A DNA stretch of 41,475 bases from an uncultured Eubacteriales bacterium (GTDB lineage: Bacteria; Bacillota; Clostridia; Oscillospirales; Oscillospiraceae): assembly GCA_900319465.1 (NCBI GenBank), contig ONOL01000012.1:1-41475 (forward strand), in the 5' to 3' direction. The notes under the pieces are model-generated. The model did not search any database. It saw only the letters and a list, made by a program, of their open reading frames with translations, and was not told the DNA's origin. The translations under genes were made by a program, and so were the position numbers. Below, piece by piece: positions 7,633 through 15,218 of the stretch (within the stretch, counting starts at the first letter, position 1; the number at the start of each line of letters is the position of its first letter).

Positions 7633-7767
7633 ATGCTTCGTACCTACCAGCCCAAGAAGCTCCAGCGCAAGAAAGAGCACGGCTTCCGCAAGAGAATGAA
7701 GACCGCCAACGGCCGCAAGGTTCTCGCCCGCCGCAGAGCCAAGGGCAGAGCCAAGCTCAGCTACTGA
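7633..7767 (+). CDS. rpmH: 50S ribosomal protein L34
   Basis: 44 residues, the standard length, starting [20 protein letters not shown] and ending in the basic [13 protein letters not shown]34 binds 23S rRNA near the exit side of the large subunit. GAAAGGAG precedes the ATG. It heads the classical cluster rpmH-rnpA-yidD-yidC-jag. Confidence 0.98.
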   Translation: MLRTYQPKKLQRKKEHGFRKRMKTANGRKVLARRRAKGRAKLSY

Positions 7768-7868
7768 TCCCCGAGCACCCCGTGAGCAGGAAAGAACGAT
7801 ATGGATTTTAGGCCGGAGCGATCCGGCCTTAAGGTGTTTGTGCCAAAGCAATACGGCGAGGTTTTTCG

Positions 7869-8216
7869 GTGAAGGTTCGCAATACGCTAAAAAAGAACAG
7901 TGACTTTCGCCGGCTCTACGCCAAAGGCAAGAGCGCGGTCAACCCCTGGCTGGTGGTCTACTGCCGCCGCAACCGCGGGGGCGTCAACCGCTTGGGCTAC
8001 ACCGTGTCCGTCAAGCTCGGGCACGCCGTGGTCCGCAACCGGGTGCGCCGCCGCCTGCGGGAGATCGTCCGCCTCAACGCGCCGAAGCTCAAGAACGGCT
8101 ACGATATCGTCGTCGTCGCCCGCACGCGCTGTGTCGGCGCCGAATACCGCCAGATGGAGGCGGCCTTTCTGCAGCTGTGCGCAAAGCTCGGCCTGACGCG
8201 GGAGGAGGAAGCGTGA
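7869..8216 (+). CDS. rnpA: Ribonuclease P protein component
   Basis: 115 residues. The RNR signature [12 protein letters not shown] (about residues 58-69) contacts the P RNA, and the N-terminus [15 protein letters not shown] is typical. The protein helps the RNA subunit bind pre-tRNA leaders. Start is GTG at 7869. A GC-rich hairpin lies between rpmH and rnpA (about 7804-7830), possibly tuning the ratio of the two products. The stop overlaps the yidD start by 4 bases. Confidence 0.96.
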   Translation: MKVRNTLKKNSDFRRLYAKGKSAVNPWLVVYCRRNRGGVNRLGYTVSVKLGHAVVRNRVRRRLREIVRLNAPKLKNGYDIVVVARTRCVGAEYRQMEAAFLQLCAKLGLTREEEA

Positions 8217-8431
8217 AAAAGCTCCTCATCGCCGCCATCCGTTTCTACCAGCGGCACATCTCGCCCCGCCGGCAGCCCTGCTGCCGCTTCATGCCCACCT
8301 GCTCACACTATGCGATCCAGGCCATCGAAAAATACGGCGCCCTGAAGGGCGGCTGGATGGCGCTGAAGCGCATCTGCTGCTGCCACCCGTTCTATCACGG
8401 GAAACGCGGCATCTACGACCCCGTGCCTTGA
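8213..8431 (+). CDS. yidD: Membrane protein insertion efficiency factor YidD
   Basis: 72 residues with the family landmarks [37 protein letters not shown] and a Cys-rich turn [10 protein letters not shown]. YidD is a small amphipathic protein that assists YidC-dependent insertion. The GTG start overlaps the rnpA stop, with GGAGGAGG just before it. It is missed easily because it is so short. Confidence 0.95.
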   Translation: MKKLLIAAIRFYQRHISPRRQPCCRFMPTCSHYAIQAIEKYGALKGGWMALKRICCCHPFYHGKRGIYDPVP

Positions 8432-8469
8432 AGAAGGCACAGCCCCACACTTATTTAGAGGAGAATACT

Positions 8470-9801
8470 ATGTCTTTCGGGGAAATCATTACCTGGCCGT
8501 TTGCCAAGCTGATGGTCTGGCTGTACAACCTGACCGGAAACTATGGCGTCGCGCTGATCCTCTTCGCCCTGGCCGTCAACCTCATCATGACCCCGTTCAT
8601 GGCCAAGAGCAAAGTGAGCATGATGCGCCAAGCCCGCCTGCAGCCCCGCGTGCAGGAGCTGCAGAAGCGGCATGAGGGCAACCCCCAGAAGCTCAACGCC
8701 GAGATGCAGAAGCTCTACCGCGAGGAGGGCGTCAATCCGATGTCCGGCTGCCTCTGGTCCCTCATTCCCTTCCCCATCCTGATCGCCCTGTACAGCGTCG
8801 TGCGCCAGCCCCTGACGCGCATGATGTTCGTCGCCAAGGACTTTGTGACCGTGGCGCAGGACTATTTCGTGGAGAAGGGCCTTTACACCGTGAGCTCCGG
8901 CCGTGCCAGCGCCTACGCCGAGATCGAGCTGACCAAGCTCATCCACGACAACTGGAGCGCCTTCACCGCCGACCTCGCCGACAAGCTCGACCCCAATCTC
9001 CTGAACGTCGACTTCAGCTTCCTGGGCCTCAACCTCGGCGACCAGCCCAACTGGCGCTTCTGGGAGTTCATGACGCCCGGAGTCTTTACCTGGGCTGCTC
9101 TGGGGCTCTTCCTGATCCCCTTTATTTCCGCGGCGCTGTCCTGGGCCAGCATGAAGCTGAGCACCAAGATGAACCCCAATACCGCCGTGCAGGACGAAAA
9201 AGCCCAGGCGACCATGAACAGCATGAATCTGGTGATGCCGCTCACGTCCATCTGGATCTGCTTCGTCATGCCCGCCGCCATGGGCATTTACTGGATCTCC
9301 AACAGCATCTTCGGCATGGCGCGCGACTTCATCCTGACCAAGGTCTTTATGAAGCAGCTTGCCGTCGAGGAGGCCGAGCGCGCCGCGCTGCGCAGCCAGC
9401 GCGAGCTGGAGCTCGAGGAGAAGCGCGCCGAGACCGAGCGTCTCAAGGCCGAGGGCAAGACCGAGGTCAACGCCAACACCAGTAAGAAGAAGCTGCAGGC
9501 CGGCGAGAAGCAGAAGGCCGTCGAGCGCAAGGCCGCCCTTGACCGGGCCGACCGTGCCGCCCGCCGCGAGCGCCTCGGCATCGCCGAGGCGGAGAAGCCC
9601 GCCTCACAGGTGGGCAACCGCCGCTATGCCCGCGGCCGCGCCTACGTTCCCGACCGCTTCACCAATCCTGATAACGCCGAGGCCGCGACGCTGGCCGCCG
9701 CGCAGGAATCCGAGGGCGCCGACGCCATCGACGAGACCGTGGACGAGCTGGTCGAGGCCGTGGAGAACGTCGAGGCCGCCGTCGAGGAGAATAAGGAGTA
9801 A
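8470..9801 (+). CDS. yidC: Membrane protein insertase YidC
   Basis: 443 residues. Membrane segments and motifs of the YidC/Oxa1 core are visible: the first helix with LTGNYGVALILFALAVNL, the cytoplasmic hairpin KSKVSMMRQARLQPRVQELQ carrying the conserved Arg, NPMSGCLWSLIPFPILIALY, and the last helices around residues 220-300. After the core comes a charged tail of about 130 residues (Glu/Arg/Lys/Ala rich, probably coiled coil), longer than in Bacillus SpoIIIJ. ATG 8470 is preceded by GAGGAG. A signal-peptide Cys is not evident, unlike lipoprotein-type YidC of Bacillus. The tail may bind ribosomes; that is inference. Confidence 0.95.
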   Translation: MSFGEIITWPFAKLMVWLYNLTGNYGVALILFALAVNLIMTPFMAKSKVSMMRQARLQPRVQELQKRHEGNPQKLNAEMQKLYREEGVNPMSGCLWSLIPFPILIALYSVVRQPLTRMMFVAKDFVTVAQDYFVEKGLYTVSSGRASAYAEIELTKLIHDNWSAFTADLADKLDPNLLNVDFSFLGLNLGDQPNWRFWEFMTPGVFTWAALGLFLIPFISAALSWASMKLSTKMNPNTAVQDEKAQATMNSMNLVMPLTSIWICFVMPAAMGIYWISNSIFGMARDFILTKVFMKQLAVEEAERAALRSQRELELEEKRAETERLKAEGKTEVNANTSKKKLQAGEKQKAVERKAALDRADRAARRERLGIAEAEKPASQVGNRRYARGRAYVPDRFTNPDNAEAATLAAAQESEGADAIDETVDELVEAVENVEAAVEENKE

Positions 9802-9807
9802 TACAAC

Positions 9808-10611
9808 ATGCAGAAATATCTGGAAAAGACCGGCAGAACGCCGGACGACGCCATCGCCGCCGCCCTTGCCGAGCTGCGGATGGATCGGGACGACGTGTCC
9901 GTGGAGATCCTGGAATTCGGCAAGACCGGCTTCCTCGGCATCGGCGCCTCTCCCGCCGTGGTCCGCGTGAGCTATGAGGCGGAGGACGAGCCCGCACCCG
10001 AAACGGCGGCGCCCGCACCCGCCCCCGCGCCCGTGAAGGCGGAGAAGACCGCCAAGGCCGCCGAACCTGTTAAGGCCGCCGAGCCCGTCAAGGCTGCCGC
10101 GCCCGCGGACGAGGACCCCGACTACGCCGCGATCCGCAGCTTCCTCACGGGGCTTCTGGAGCGCATGGGCATCAAAGCCGAGGTCGCCATCACCGCGCGC
10201 GACAACGGCGGCATCAACGTCAACCTCTCCGGCAACGGCATGGGCGCCATCATCGGCCGCCGGGGCGAGACGCTCGACGCCATCCAGCACCTGACCAACT
10301 ACGCCGTCAACCGCGGCAGCGAGAAGCATCTGCACATCAGCGTGGACGCCGAGAACTACCGCAGCAAGCGCGAGGAGTCTCTGGCGCGCCTGGCCGAGAA
10401 GATGGCGGAGAAGGCCATCAAGTACAAGCGCAGCATGGCGCTCGAGCCCATGAACTCCTACGAGCGCCACGTGATCCACACCGCGCTGCAGAACTACGAG
10501 GGCGTCACCACAAGCTCCACCGGCGTGGAGCCCAACCGCCGCGTCGTGGTTTCCTACGTCAAGCCCGAAACGCCCGCCGGCAGCAAGCCCCAGAGCCGGG
10601 AGTGGGCATGA
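9808..10611 (+). CDS. jag: RNA-binding protein KhpB/Jag
   Basis: 267 residues in the order expected: N-terminal Jag domain ([34 protein letters not shown]), an Ala/Pro/Lys-rich linker (about residues 70-105) with AAEPVKA-type repeats, a KH domain with [15 protein letters not shown], and an R3H domain with [19 protein letters not shown]. KhpB partners with KhpA to bind many RNAs and influences cell division. It lies 6 bases after yidC, the normal position. Confidence 0.95.
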   Translation: MQKYLEKTGRTPDDAIAAALAELRMDRDDVSVEILEFGKTGFLGIGASPAVVRVSYEAEDEPAPETAAPAPAPAPVKAEKTAKAAEPVKAAEPVKAAAPADEDPDYAAIRSFLTGLLERMGIKAEVAITARDNGGINVNLSGNGMGAIIGRRGETLDAIQHLTNYAVNRGSEKHLHISVDAENYRSKREESLARLAEKMAEKAIKYKRSMALEPMNSYERHVIHTALQNYEGVTTSSTGVEPNRRVVVSYVKPETPAGSKPQSREWA

Positions 10612-10657
10612 CTCCCTTTCATCATCTTTATATGCACAGCACATCGGAGGTATCGCC

Positions 10658-10885
10658 ATGATTTTTGAAAAAGTCAAGAACGCCCTGGCTCAGCAGTTCG
10701 AGCTGGATCCCGAGTCCATCACCGCCGACACCAACCTGATTGACGACCTCGGCGCCGATTCCCTGGACGTGGTGGAGCTGATCATGTCCCTCGAGGACGA
10801 GTTCGGCATCGCCATCTCCGACGAGGACGCCGCCCAGCTCTATACCGTCGGCCGCATCGTCGATTACCTGGAGAAGCTTCAGTAA
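10658..10885 (+). CDS. acpP: Acyl carrier protein
   Basis: 75 residues, acidic, with the phosphopantetheine attachment motif [10 protein letters not shown] (Ser35). ACP carries growing acyl chains in type II fatty-acid synthesis. CGGAGG precedes the ATG. Its position right after jag, where mnmE usually stands in Firmicutes, is unusual; a terminator follows. Confidence 0.94.
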   Translation: MIFEKVKNALAQQFELDPESITADTNLIDDLGADSLDVVELIMSLEDEFGIAISDEDAAQLYTVGRIVDYLEKLQ

Positions 10886-10897
10886 GAATTGCACAAG

Positions 10898-10924
10898 AAT
10901 ACGCCCCCTGTCCGGGGGCGTATT
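10898..10924 (+). terminator. Terminator after acpP
   Basis: AATACGCCCCC pairs with GGGGGCGTATT around a 5-base loop; the T-run is weak. Almost the same stem sequence recurs at 27996-28029. Confidence 0.75.
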
Positions 10925-10955
10925 CATTTATCTGTATAATTTTTCCTCTTTTTGA

Positions 10956-10984
10956 TTGACAAACGCCGGGCGAGGGTTTATAGT
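10956..10984 (+). promoter_or_regulatory. metNIQ operon promoter
   Basis: TTGACA (10956-10961), 17-nt spacer, TATAGT (10979-10984). The start point is predicted near 10991, giving a leader of about 250 bases before metN. Confidence 0.85.
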
Positions 10985-11015
10985 ATGCACAATCTTCGAG
11001 AGGAGCGGACCGTCT

Positions 11016-11123
11016 ATGGCTAACATCAGCACCAAGATGATGATGGCTGAGATGCGCATGTGCTGCATGTGCATGATGATGCGCGCGCAAAAATGCGGTT
11101 CGCCCAGTTTCACAGCCATCTGA
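11016..11123 (+). CDS. Met/Cys-rich leader peptide of the metNIQ operon
   Basis: A 35-codon frame, ATG to TGA, with AGGAG at 11001-11005 ten bases before the ATG and a near-consensus promoter 32 bases upstream. Ten residues are Met and four are Cys; codons 7-23 read KMMMAEMRMCCMCMMMR. The peptide has no signal sequence and no similarity I know. A strong terminator begins 17 bases after the stop codon, and metN follows. A short frame full of the regulated amino acid, set before an intrinsic terminator, is the hallmark of ribosome-mediated transcription attenuation. Slow decoding at Met (or Cys) codons would then favour read-through into a methionine importer. Translation and the alternative antiterminator fold are not shown; a small metal-binding peptide is the alternative. 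Confidence 0.75.
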   Translation: MANISTKMMMAEMRMCCMCMMMRAQKCGSPSFTAI

Positions 11124-11140
11124 ATGATCTGACAAATCAT

Positions 11141-11178
11141 CCGGCCGGGAAGCGAGCGAGCTTTCCGGCCGGTTTTTT
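11141..11178 (+). terminator. Attenuator terminator before metN
   Basis: A 13-bp stem (11141-11153 with 11160-11172, one G-U pair) around a 6-base loop, then TTTTTT. It lies between the leader peptide stop and metN, so it must be passed for the operon to be expressed. A 5-bp ATGAT/ATCAT stem (11124-11128, 11136-11140) stacks directly on its base and overlaps the footprint of a ribosome at the stop codon. Confidence 0.88.
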
Positions 11179-11209
11179 GCGGCCCGCACCCTGCGGGCGG
11201 GCCGCAAAA
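11175..11209 (+). promoter_or_regulatory. Second hairpin between attenuator and metN
   Basis: TTTTGCGGCCCGC (11175-11187) pairs perfectly with GCGGGCCGCAAAA (11197-11209). Its left arm includes four bases of the attenuator T-run, so the hairpin could engage that run in a read-through transcript. No T-run follows it. Confidence 0.6.
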
Positions 11210-11238
11210 GAAAAATATTGAGAAAGCCAGAAACCGAC

Positions 11239-12228
11239 ATGATCGAACTGAAACACCTGTGTAAGACCTACGCGGCCCCCGACAAGGAGATCCACGCGCT
11301 CGAGGACATCAACCTGACGATCCGCGACGGCGAGATCTTCGGCATCATCGGCCTCTCCGGCGCCGGCAAGAGCACGCTGGTGCGCTGTATCAACCTTCTG
11401 GAGATCCCCACCTCCGGCCAGGTGCTGGTGGACGGGAAGGACCTGACGCAGCTTCCCCGGAAGGAGCTGCTGCTCCTGCGCCGCTCCATCGGCATGATCT
11501 TCCAGAGCTTCAACCTCCTCGAGCAGCGCAGCGTCCTGCGAAACGTCTGCTTCCCGCTGGAGATCTCGGGCGTCGAACGCAAAAGCGCCGAGAAAAAGGC
11601 GCGCGAGCTGCTGCAGATCGTCGGCCTCGCCGACCGGGCGGACTCCTACCCCTCCCAGCTCTCCGGCGGGCAGAAGCAGCGCGTCGCCATCGCCCGCGCC
11701 CTCGCCACCGACCCCAAGTACATCCTTTGCGACGAGGCCACCTCCGCCCTCGACCCCAACACCACCCGCGCGATCCTCGACCTGCTGCGGCAGATCAACC
11801 GGGATCTCGGCGTGACCATCATCGTCATCACCCACGAGATGAAGGTCATCGACCAGATCTGCGACCGGGTCGCCGTCATCGACCGCAGCCGCATCGCCGA
11901 GGAGGGCAGGGTCAGCGAGGTCTTCACCTCGCCCCAGTCCCAGATCGCCCGGGACCTCATCATCCCGCGGGACCGCGCCGCGCTCGACACCACCGGCGGG
12001 CGCAAGATCCGCCTCACCTTCAACGGCAGCTATTCCCAGGAGCCGGTCATCTCCAACATGGTGCTGGAATGCCAGGCACCGGTCAACATCCTCTTTGCCG
12101 ACACCAAGGAGTTCGAGGGCGTCATCTACGGGCACATGATCGTCGAGCTGCCCTCAGACCCCAAGCAGGCGGAAAAGATCCTGGTCTGGCTGAAAAACAG
12201 CCCGGTCGAATGGCGCGAGGAGGTGTAA
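11239..12228 (+). CDS. metN: Methionine ABC transporter ATP-binding protein MetN
   Basis: 329 residues. The nucleotide-binding domain has Walker A GLSGAGKST, signature LSGGQKQR, Walker B YILCDEATSALD and the H-loop VITHEMK. The last 80 residues form the NIL domain (RLTFNGSYSQEP..., VNILFADTKEFEGVIYG) found in MetN, which binds methionine and inhibits transport when the cell is replete. ATG 11239 gives the family start MIELKHLCKTY; a TTG at 11218 is possible. No good ribosome site precedes either, so expression may be weak or coupled to leader structure. It forms an operon with metI and metQ. Confidence 0.95.
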   Translation: MIELKHLCKTYAAPDKEIHALEDINLTIRDGEIFGIIGLSGAGKSTLVRCINLLEIPTSGQVLVDGKDLTQLPRKELLLLRRSIGMIFQSFNLLEQRSVLRNVCFPLEISGVERKSAEKKARELLQIVGLADRADSYPSQLSGGQKQRVAIARALATDPKYILCDEATSALDPNTTRAILDLLRQINRDLGVTIIVITHEMKVIDQICDRVAVIDRSRIAEEGRVSEVFTSPQSQIARDLIIPRDRAALDTTGGRKIRLTFNGSYSQEPVISNMVLECQAPVNILFADTKEFEGVIYGHMIVELPSDPKQAEKILVWLKNSPVEWREEV

Positions 12229-12231
12229 GCC

Positions 12232-12912
12232 ATGCTTTCGGATATGTTTGTTAAACTCTGGGACGCGGGGCTCATCCAGAAAGGCGTCTGGGAGACGGTG
12301 TATATGACCGTCGTTTCCACCGCGATCTCCTACCTCATCGGCCTGCCCCTCGGCGTGATCCTCACGGTCACCGACAAGGGCGGCATCCACCCCATCCCCT
12401 GGTTCAACCGCGTGCTCGGCGTCATCGTCAATTTCTTCCGCAGCGTGCCCTTCATCATCCTGATGGTGGCGATGCTGCCGGTGGCCAAGCTCGTGGTGGG
12501 CACCTCCCTCGGCAACAAGGCCATGATCGTCATGCTGGTCATCGCCGCCGCGCCCTACATCGCGCGCATGGTGGAGTCCTCCGTCAAGGAGGTCAACGCC
12601 GGCGTCATCGAGGCCGCCCAGGCCATGGGCGCCAGCAATTTCCAGATCGTTTACAAGGTCCTGCTGCCGGAGGCGAAGCCCTCGCTGATCCTCGGCGCGG
12701 TCATCTCCATGGTCACGATCCTCGGCTACTCGGCCATGGCCGCCACGATCGGCGGCACGGGCCTCGGCCAGATCGCCATCAGCTACGGCCACCAGCGCTT
12801 CAACCCGGACATCACCTGGATCTGCGTGTTTCTGACTGTTTTGATCGTTCAGATCATTCAGGAGGTCGGTACCGCCATCGCGCACCGAACCGATAAAAGA
12901 GCCAAGCAATAA
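12232..12912 (+). CDS. metI: Methionine ABC transporter permease MetI
   Basis: 226 residues with five to six membrane helices. The coupling helix region EAAQAMGASNFQIVYKVLLPEAKPSLI is the EAA loop that contacts MetN. Start ATG 12232 lies three bases after the metN stop, with GAGGAGG overlapping the end of metN. It forms the membrane channel of the importer for L- and D-methionine. Confidence 0.95.
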   Translation: MLSDMFVKLWDAGLIQKGVWETVYMTVVSTAISYLIGLPLGVILTVTDKGGIHPIPWFNRVLGVIVNFFRSVPFIILMVAMLPVAKLVVGTSLGNKAMIVMLVIAAAPYIARMVESSVKEVNAGVIEAAQAMGASNFQIVYKVLLPEAKPSLILGAVISMVTILGYSAMAATIGGTGLGQIAISYGHQRFNPDITWICVFLTVLIVQIIQEVGTAIAHRTDKRAKQ

Positions 12913-12956
12913 TCCACGCAAGCCCCAATCAAGTCATGTTTTAGGAGGAAAACAAA

Positions 12957-13823
12957 ATGAAAAAGACTCTTGCACTCGTACTCACCGCCGCCCTGGTCCT
13001 TCTAACCTTCGCGGCCTGCGGCAGCACCGCCGCCCCCGCCGCCACCGAGGCGCCCGCCGCCGAGGAAGCCGCTGCCGCCCCCGAGAGCGTCAAGCTCACC
13101 GTCGGCGCCAGCTCCACCCCCCACGCAGAGCTGCTCGAGATCGTCAAGCCCGCCCTCGCCGAGCAGGGCATCGAGCTCGATATCGTGATCTATGACGACT
13201 ACGTGCTGCCCAACACCGCGCTGCAGGACGGCACGCTGGACGCCAACTACTTCCAGCACACCCCCTACCTCAACAGCTTCAACGCCTCCAACGGCACCGA
13301 CCTGGTCTCTGCCGGCCTCATCCACTATGAGCCCTTCGGCATTTACAGCAAGACCGTCTCCGATCTGAAGGATCTCGCCGACGGCGCCACCATCATCGTG
13401 CCCGACGACGACTCCAACCAGACCCGTGCCCTGCTCCTGCTGCAGCAGGAGGGCCTCGTTGAGCTGCCCGACGGCGCCTCCGTGGAGAACGGCGTGACCC
13501 TGCTCGACATCGCAGACAACAAGGGCTACAACGTGCAGGCCGTGCAGGCCGACGCCGTCCCCTCCCTGCTCGCGAACTCTGACGACGGCACCGTCGCCGT
13601 CATCAACTACAACTACGCGCTGGGCGCCGGCTTCAAGACCACCGACGCGCTCGCCATCGAGGACGCCTCCGGCGACGCCGCCCAGACCTACGCCAACATC
13701 ATCGCCGTCCGCCGCGGCGACGAGAACCGCCCGGAGATCCAGGCCCTGGTGGCCGCTCTGCAGGACGGCGCCGTGGATACCTACAACGCCCAGACCGGCG
13801 CCGGTATCGTCGGCATCCACTGA
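12957..13823 (+). CDS. metQ: Methionine-binding lipoprotein MetQ
   Basis: 288 residues of the NlpA/MetQ family. The signal peptide ends in a lipobox LTFAAC (Cys21), followed by an Ala/Pro/Glu-rich linker. The binding domain includes VGASSTPHAELLEIVKPALA, DGTLDANYFQHTPYLNSF and IVPDDDSNQTRALLLLQQEG, all typical of the family. AGGAGG lies before the ATG. It is last in the operon; the leader architecture makes methionine the likely ligand. Confidence 0.95.
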   Translation: MKKTLALVLTAALVLLTFAACGSTAAPAATEAPAAEEAAAAPESVKLTVGASSTPHAELLEIVKPALAEQGIELDIVIYDDYVLPNTALQDGTLDANYFQHTPYLNSFNASNGTDLVSAGLIHYEPFGIYSKTVSDLKDLADGATIIVPDDDSNQTRALLLLQQEGLVELPDGASVENGVTLLDIADNKGYNVQAVQADAVPSLLANSDDGTVAVINYNYALGAGFKTTDALAIEDASGDAAQTYANIIAVRRGDENRPEIQALVAALQDGAVDTYNAQTGAGIVGIH

Positions 13824-13897
13824 TCCCCGCTTCCGGCGCGTTCCCCCGGAAAGCCGGCCGGTTCTGCGCGGCGCTTTCCGTCCCTGTTTTTCAGCTT

Positions 13898-13928
13898 GTC
13901 AATGAAGTCCGATCCGGACTTCATTGAC
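13898..13928 (+). terminator. Perfect hairpin after metQ
   Basis: GTCAATGAAGTCCG pairs with CGGACTTCATTGAC over a 3-base loop: 14 bp, no mismatch. It lacks a T-run, so it may end or protect the metNIQ transcript by structure. Confidence 0.55.
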
Positions 13929-13933
13929 GGCGC

Positions 13934-14092
13934 TTCTGCCGCCGGGCATTTTGCCCGGCGGCAGAATGCCATGGCCCGAAGAAGGCTGATCCCTCAGCCT
14001 TCTTCGGACGGCGGGTGATCCAAATGCGAGGCGGGCCTTGCCCCCTCGCGCTCCCCCGCGGCTCTGTTTCCGTTCCTCCCCCTTTTTGACAG
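13934..14092. repeat. Dispersed structured repeat, copy 1
   Basis: Two perfect hairpins in series (15 bp, 13934-13948 with 13952-13966; 14 bp, 13976-13989 with 13994-14007) lead into a 69-bp core (14003-14071). The core differs by one base from 27895-27963. The core itself can fold (GCGAGG...CCTCGC). It ends with CCCTTTTTGAC. Both copies lie between converging genes. A minus-strand frame runs through both copies but has no ribosome site and is taken as spurious. Confidence 0.8.
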
Positions 14093-14103
14093 TCATAAAA
14101 AAT

Positions 14104-14135
14104 CCGGAAATACCTCAGGTATTTCCGGTATTTTT
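14104..14135. terminator. Bidirectional terminator
   Basis: CCGGAAATACC pairs with GGTATTTCCGG over TCA, with TATTTTT on the plus strand and a run of T on the minus strand. It lies between metQ and the converging zinc-ribbon gene. Confidence 0.85.
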
Positions 14136-14198
14136 CTATTTTGCCCGAACGGAACGCTCCCTTCAAGGCTGTCGCAGCCCTGGGTGAGTGCGCCGGGA

Positions 14199-15023
14199 TC
14201 ACCAGTCCGAATCCCAGTCGGTCGAGCCGGAGTCCCAGGAGTCCGAGCTGTCCCAGTCCCAGTCGCTGTCGTCCCAGTCGTCAGACCAGGAGCTGTCCTG
14301 GGCGCTCTCCTGATAATACTCGCTGTCGCTGAAGTCGCCGGCGTTGTAGCTGCTGGAATAGTTCGAGCCCGCGTAGTAATCCGAGGCGTTCTCCTGCAGC
14401 TCCTCGTCCACTGTGACGGGATACCAGTCGAGCAGGCTGTTGTCGTACTGGTACCAGGTGTCCGACTGGCTGTAATAGGTGTTGCCGTTGTAATTGTAAT
14501 AGCCGTTGTGCGTCTTGCCCAGTCTTCCCGCAACGAACAGAAAGAGCATGGCGATGAAATAGCAGATGACCAGGATCCAGACCAGTTGGCCGCTCACGCC
14601 CCGCCTGCTCCGGGAAGCGCGGCGGCTGCGGGTCGTTCCGCCGGAGGAGGACGCCTTGCGCTGGCGCTGCTTGATGATCTCCTCCTTCATCTTCTGGAAG
14701 ATCTCATTGACCGCGTAGGCCTCGTCGCCGCCGCGGTATCGCACCGCCCGGGAGCCGTCGCTCTTGTTCTTGTAGACGACGAAATTGCCGTCGTCATCCC
14801 GGAAAATGCCGAAAGCACGCGCGTCCGGGATGTCCTGCCCGAGAAAGAAGCGCATCTGCGCCAGCGGCAGATTGTGCGCCCGGCAGAACTCCTGCAGCTC
14901 CCCGATCGTCTTGGGGACGCCGGCGGCGGAGCGCATCATGCCGTCGTTCGGCGCGCCGCAGTGGGGACATACGGCGTCCGTATCCCGGATATACTGTCCG
15001 CAGTAATCGCATTGGATCCTCAT
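14199..15023 (-). CDS. Zinc-ribbon membrane protein with acidic Trp/Asp/Ser tail
   Basis: 274 residues. The N-terminus is a zinc ribbon (CDYCGQYIRDTDAVCPHCG), followed by a conserved-looking globular part (GIFRDDDGNFVVYKNKSDGS, about residues 70-105), a basic Ser/Arg stretch, one membrane helix (about 145-165), a Tyr/Asn-rich segment and a tail of Asp/Ser/Trp repeats. The layout suggests a cytoplasmic sensor head and an exported tail. Start ATG 15023 is chosen because GGGGGTG lies before it; an in-frame GTG sits at 15032. I do not know a function. Gut Clostridia carry similar zinc-ribbon proteins of unknown role. Confidence 0.75.
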   Translation of the reverse strand: MRIQCDYCGQYIRDTDAVCPHCGAPNDGMMRSAAGVPKTIGELQEFCRAHNLPLAQMRFFLGQDIPDARAFGIFRDDDGNFVVYKNKSDGSRAVRYRGGDEAYAVNEIFQKMKEEIIKQRQRKASSSGGTTRSRRASRSRRGVSGQLVWILVICYFIAMLFLFVAGRLGKTHNGYYNYNGNTYYSQSDTWYQYDNSLLDWYPVTVDEELQENASDYYAGSNYSSSYNAGDFSDSEYYQESAQDSSWSDDWDDSDWDWDSSDSWDSGSTDWDSDW

Positions 15024-15138
15024 TTTTTTCACCCCCGTACCGGGGCATTATACCACGCCGGCGCGTGTTCTGTAAAGGAGCTTCCCTCAGTCTCCCCGCT
15101 CTCCGCGCCGATCTTTTTTCCTTCCGCGCAACCCCCCC

Positions 15139-15194
15139 TTGACTTTAAAAGAAAACGCGCTATAATAAGTCGTGCACGACATGTCGTGTGCGAC
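15139..15194 (+). promoter_or_regulatory. marR promoter with nested dyad operator
   Basis: TTGACT (15139-15144), 16-nt spacer, TATAAT (15161-15166). The start point falls in a dyad: GTCGTGCACGAC (15169-15180) is a perfect palindrome, and with ATGTCGTGTGCGAC (15181-15194) forms a larger near-perfect dyad centred on CGACATGTCG. It covers the transcription start, where MarR repressors commonly bind, so autorepression is likely. Confidence 0.8.
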
Positions 15195-15218
15195 ATTTTA
15201 GGTTTGTGAGATGATTTC

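Noticed and set aside
10898-10924. acpP terminator stem shared with 27996-28029 as a possible third repeat family
   Set aside because: Only the 11-base arms match; short GC-rich terminator stems can converge.
13781-14096. Minus-strand frame through the repeat, similar in both copies
   Set aside because: The similarity follows from the nucleotide repeat, the flanks diverge, and there is no ribosome site; treated as spurious.
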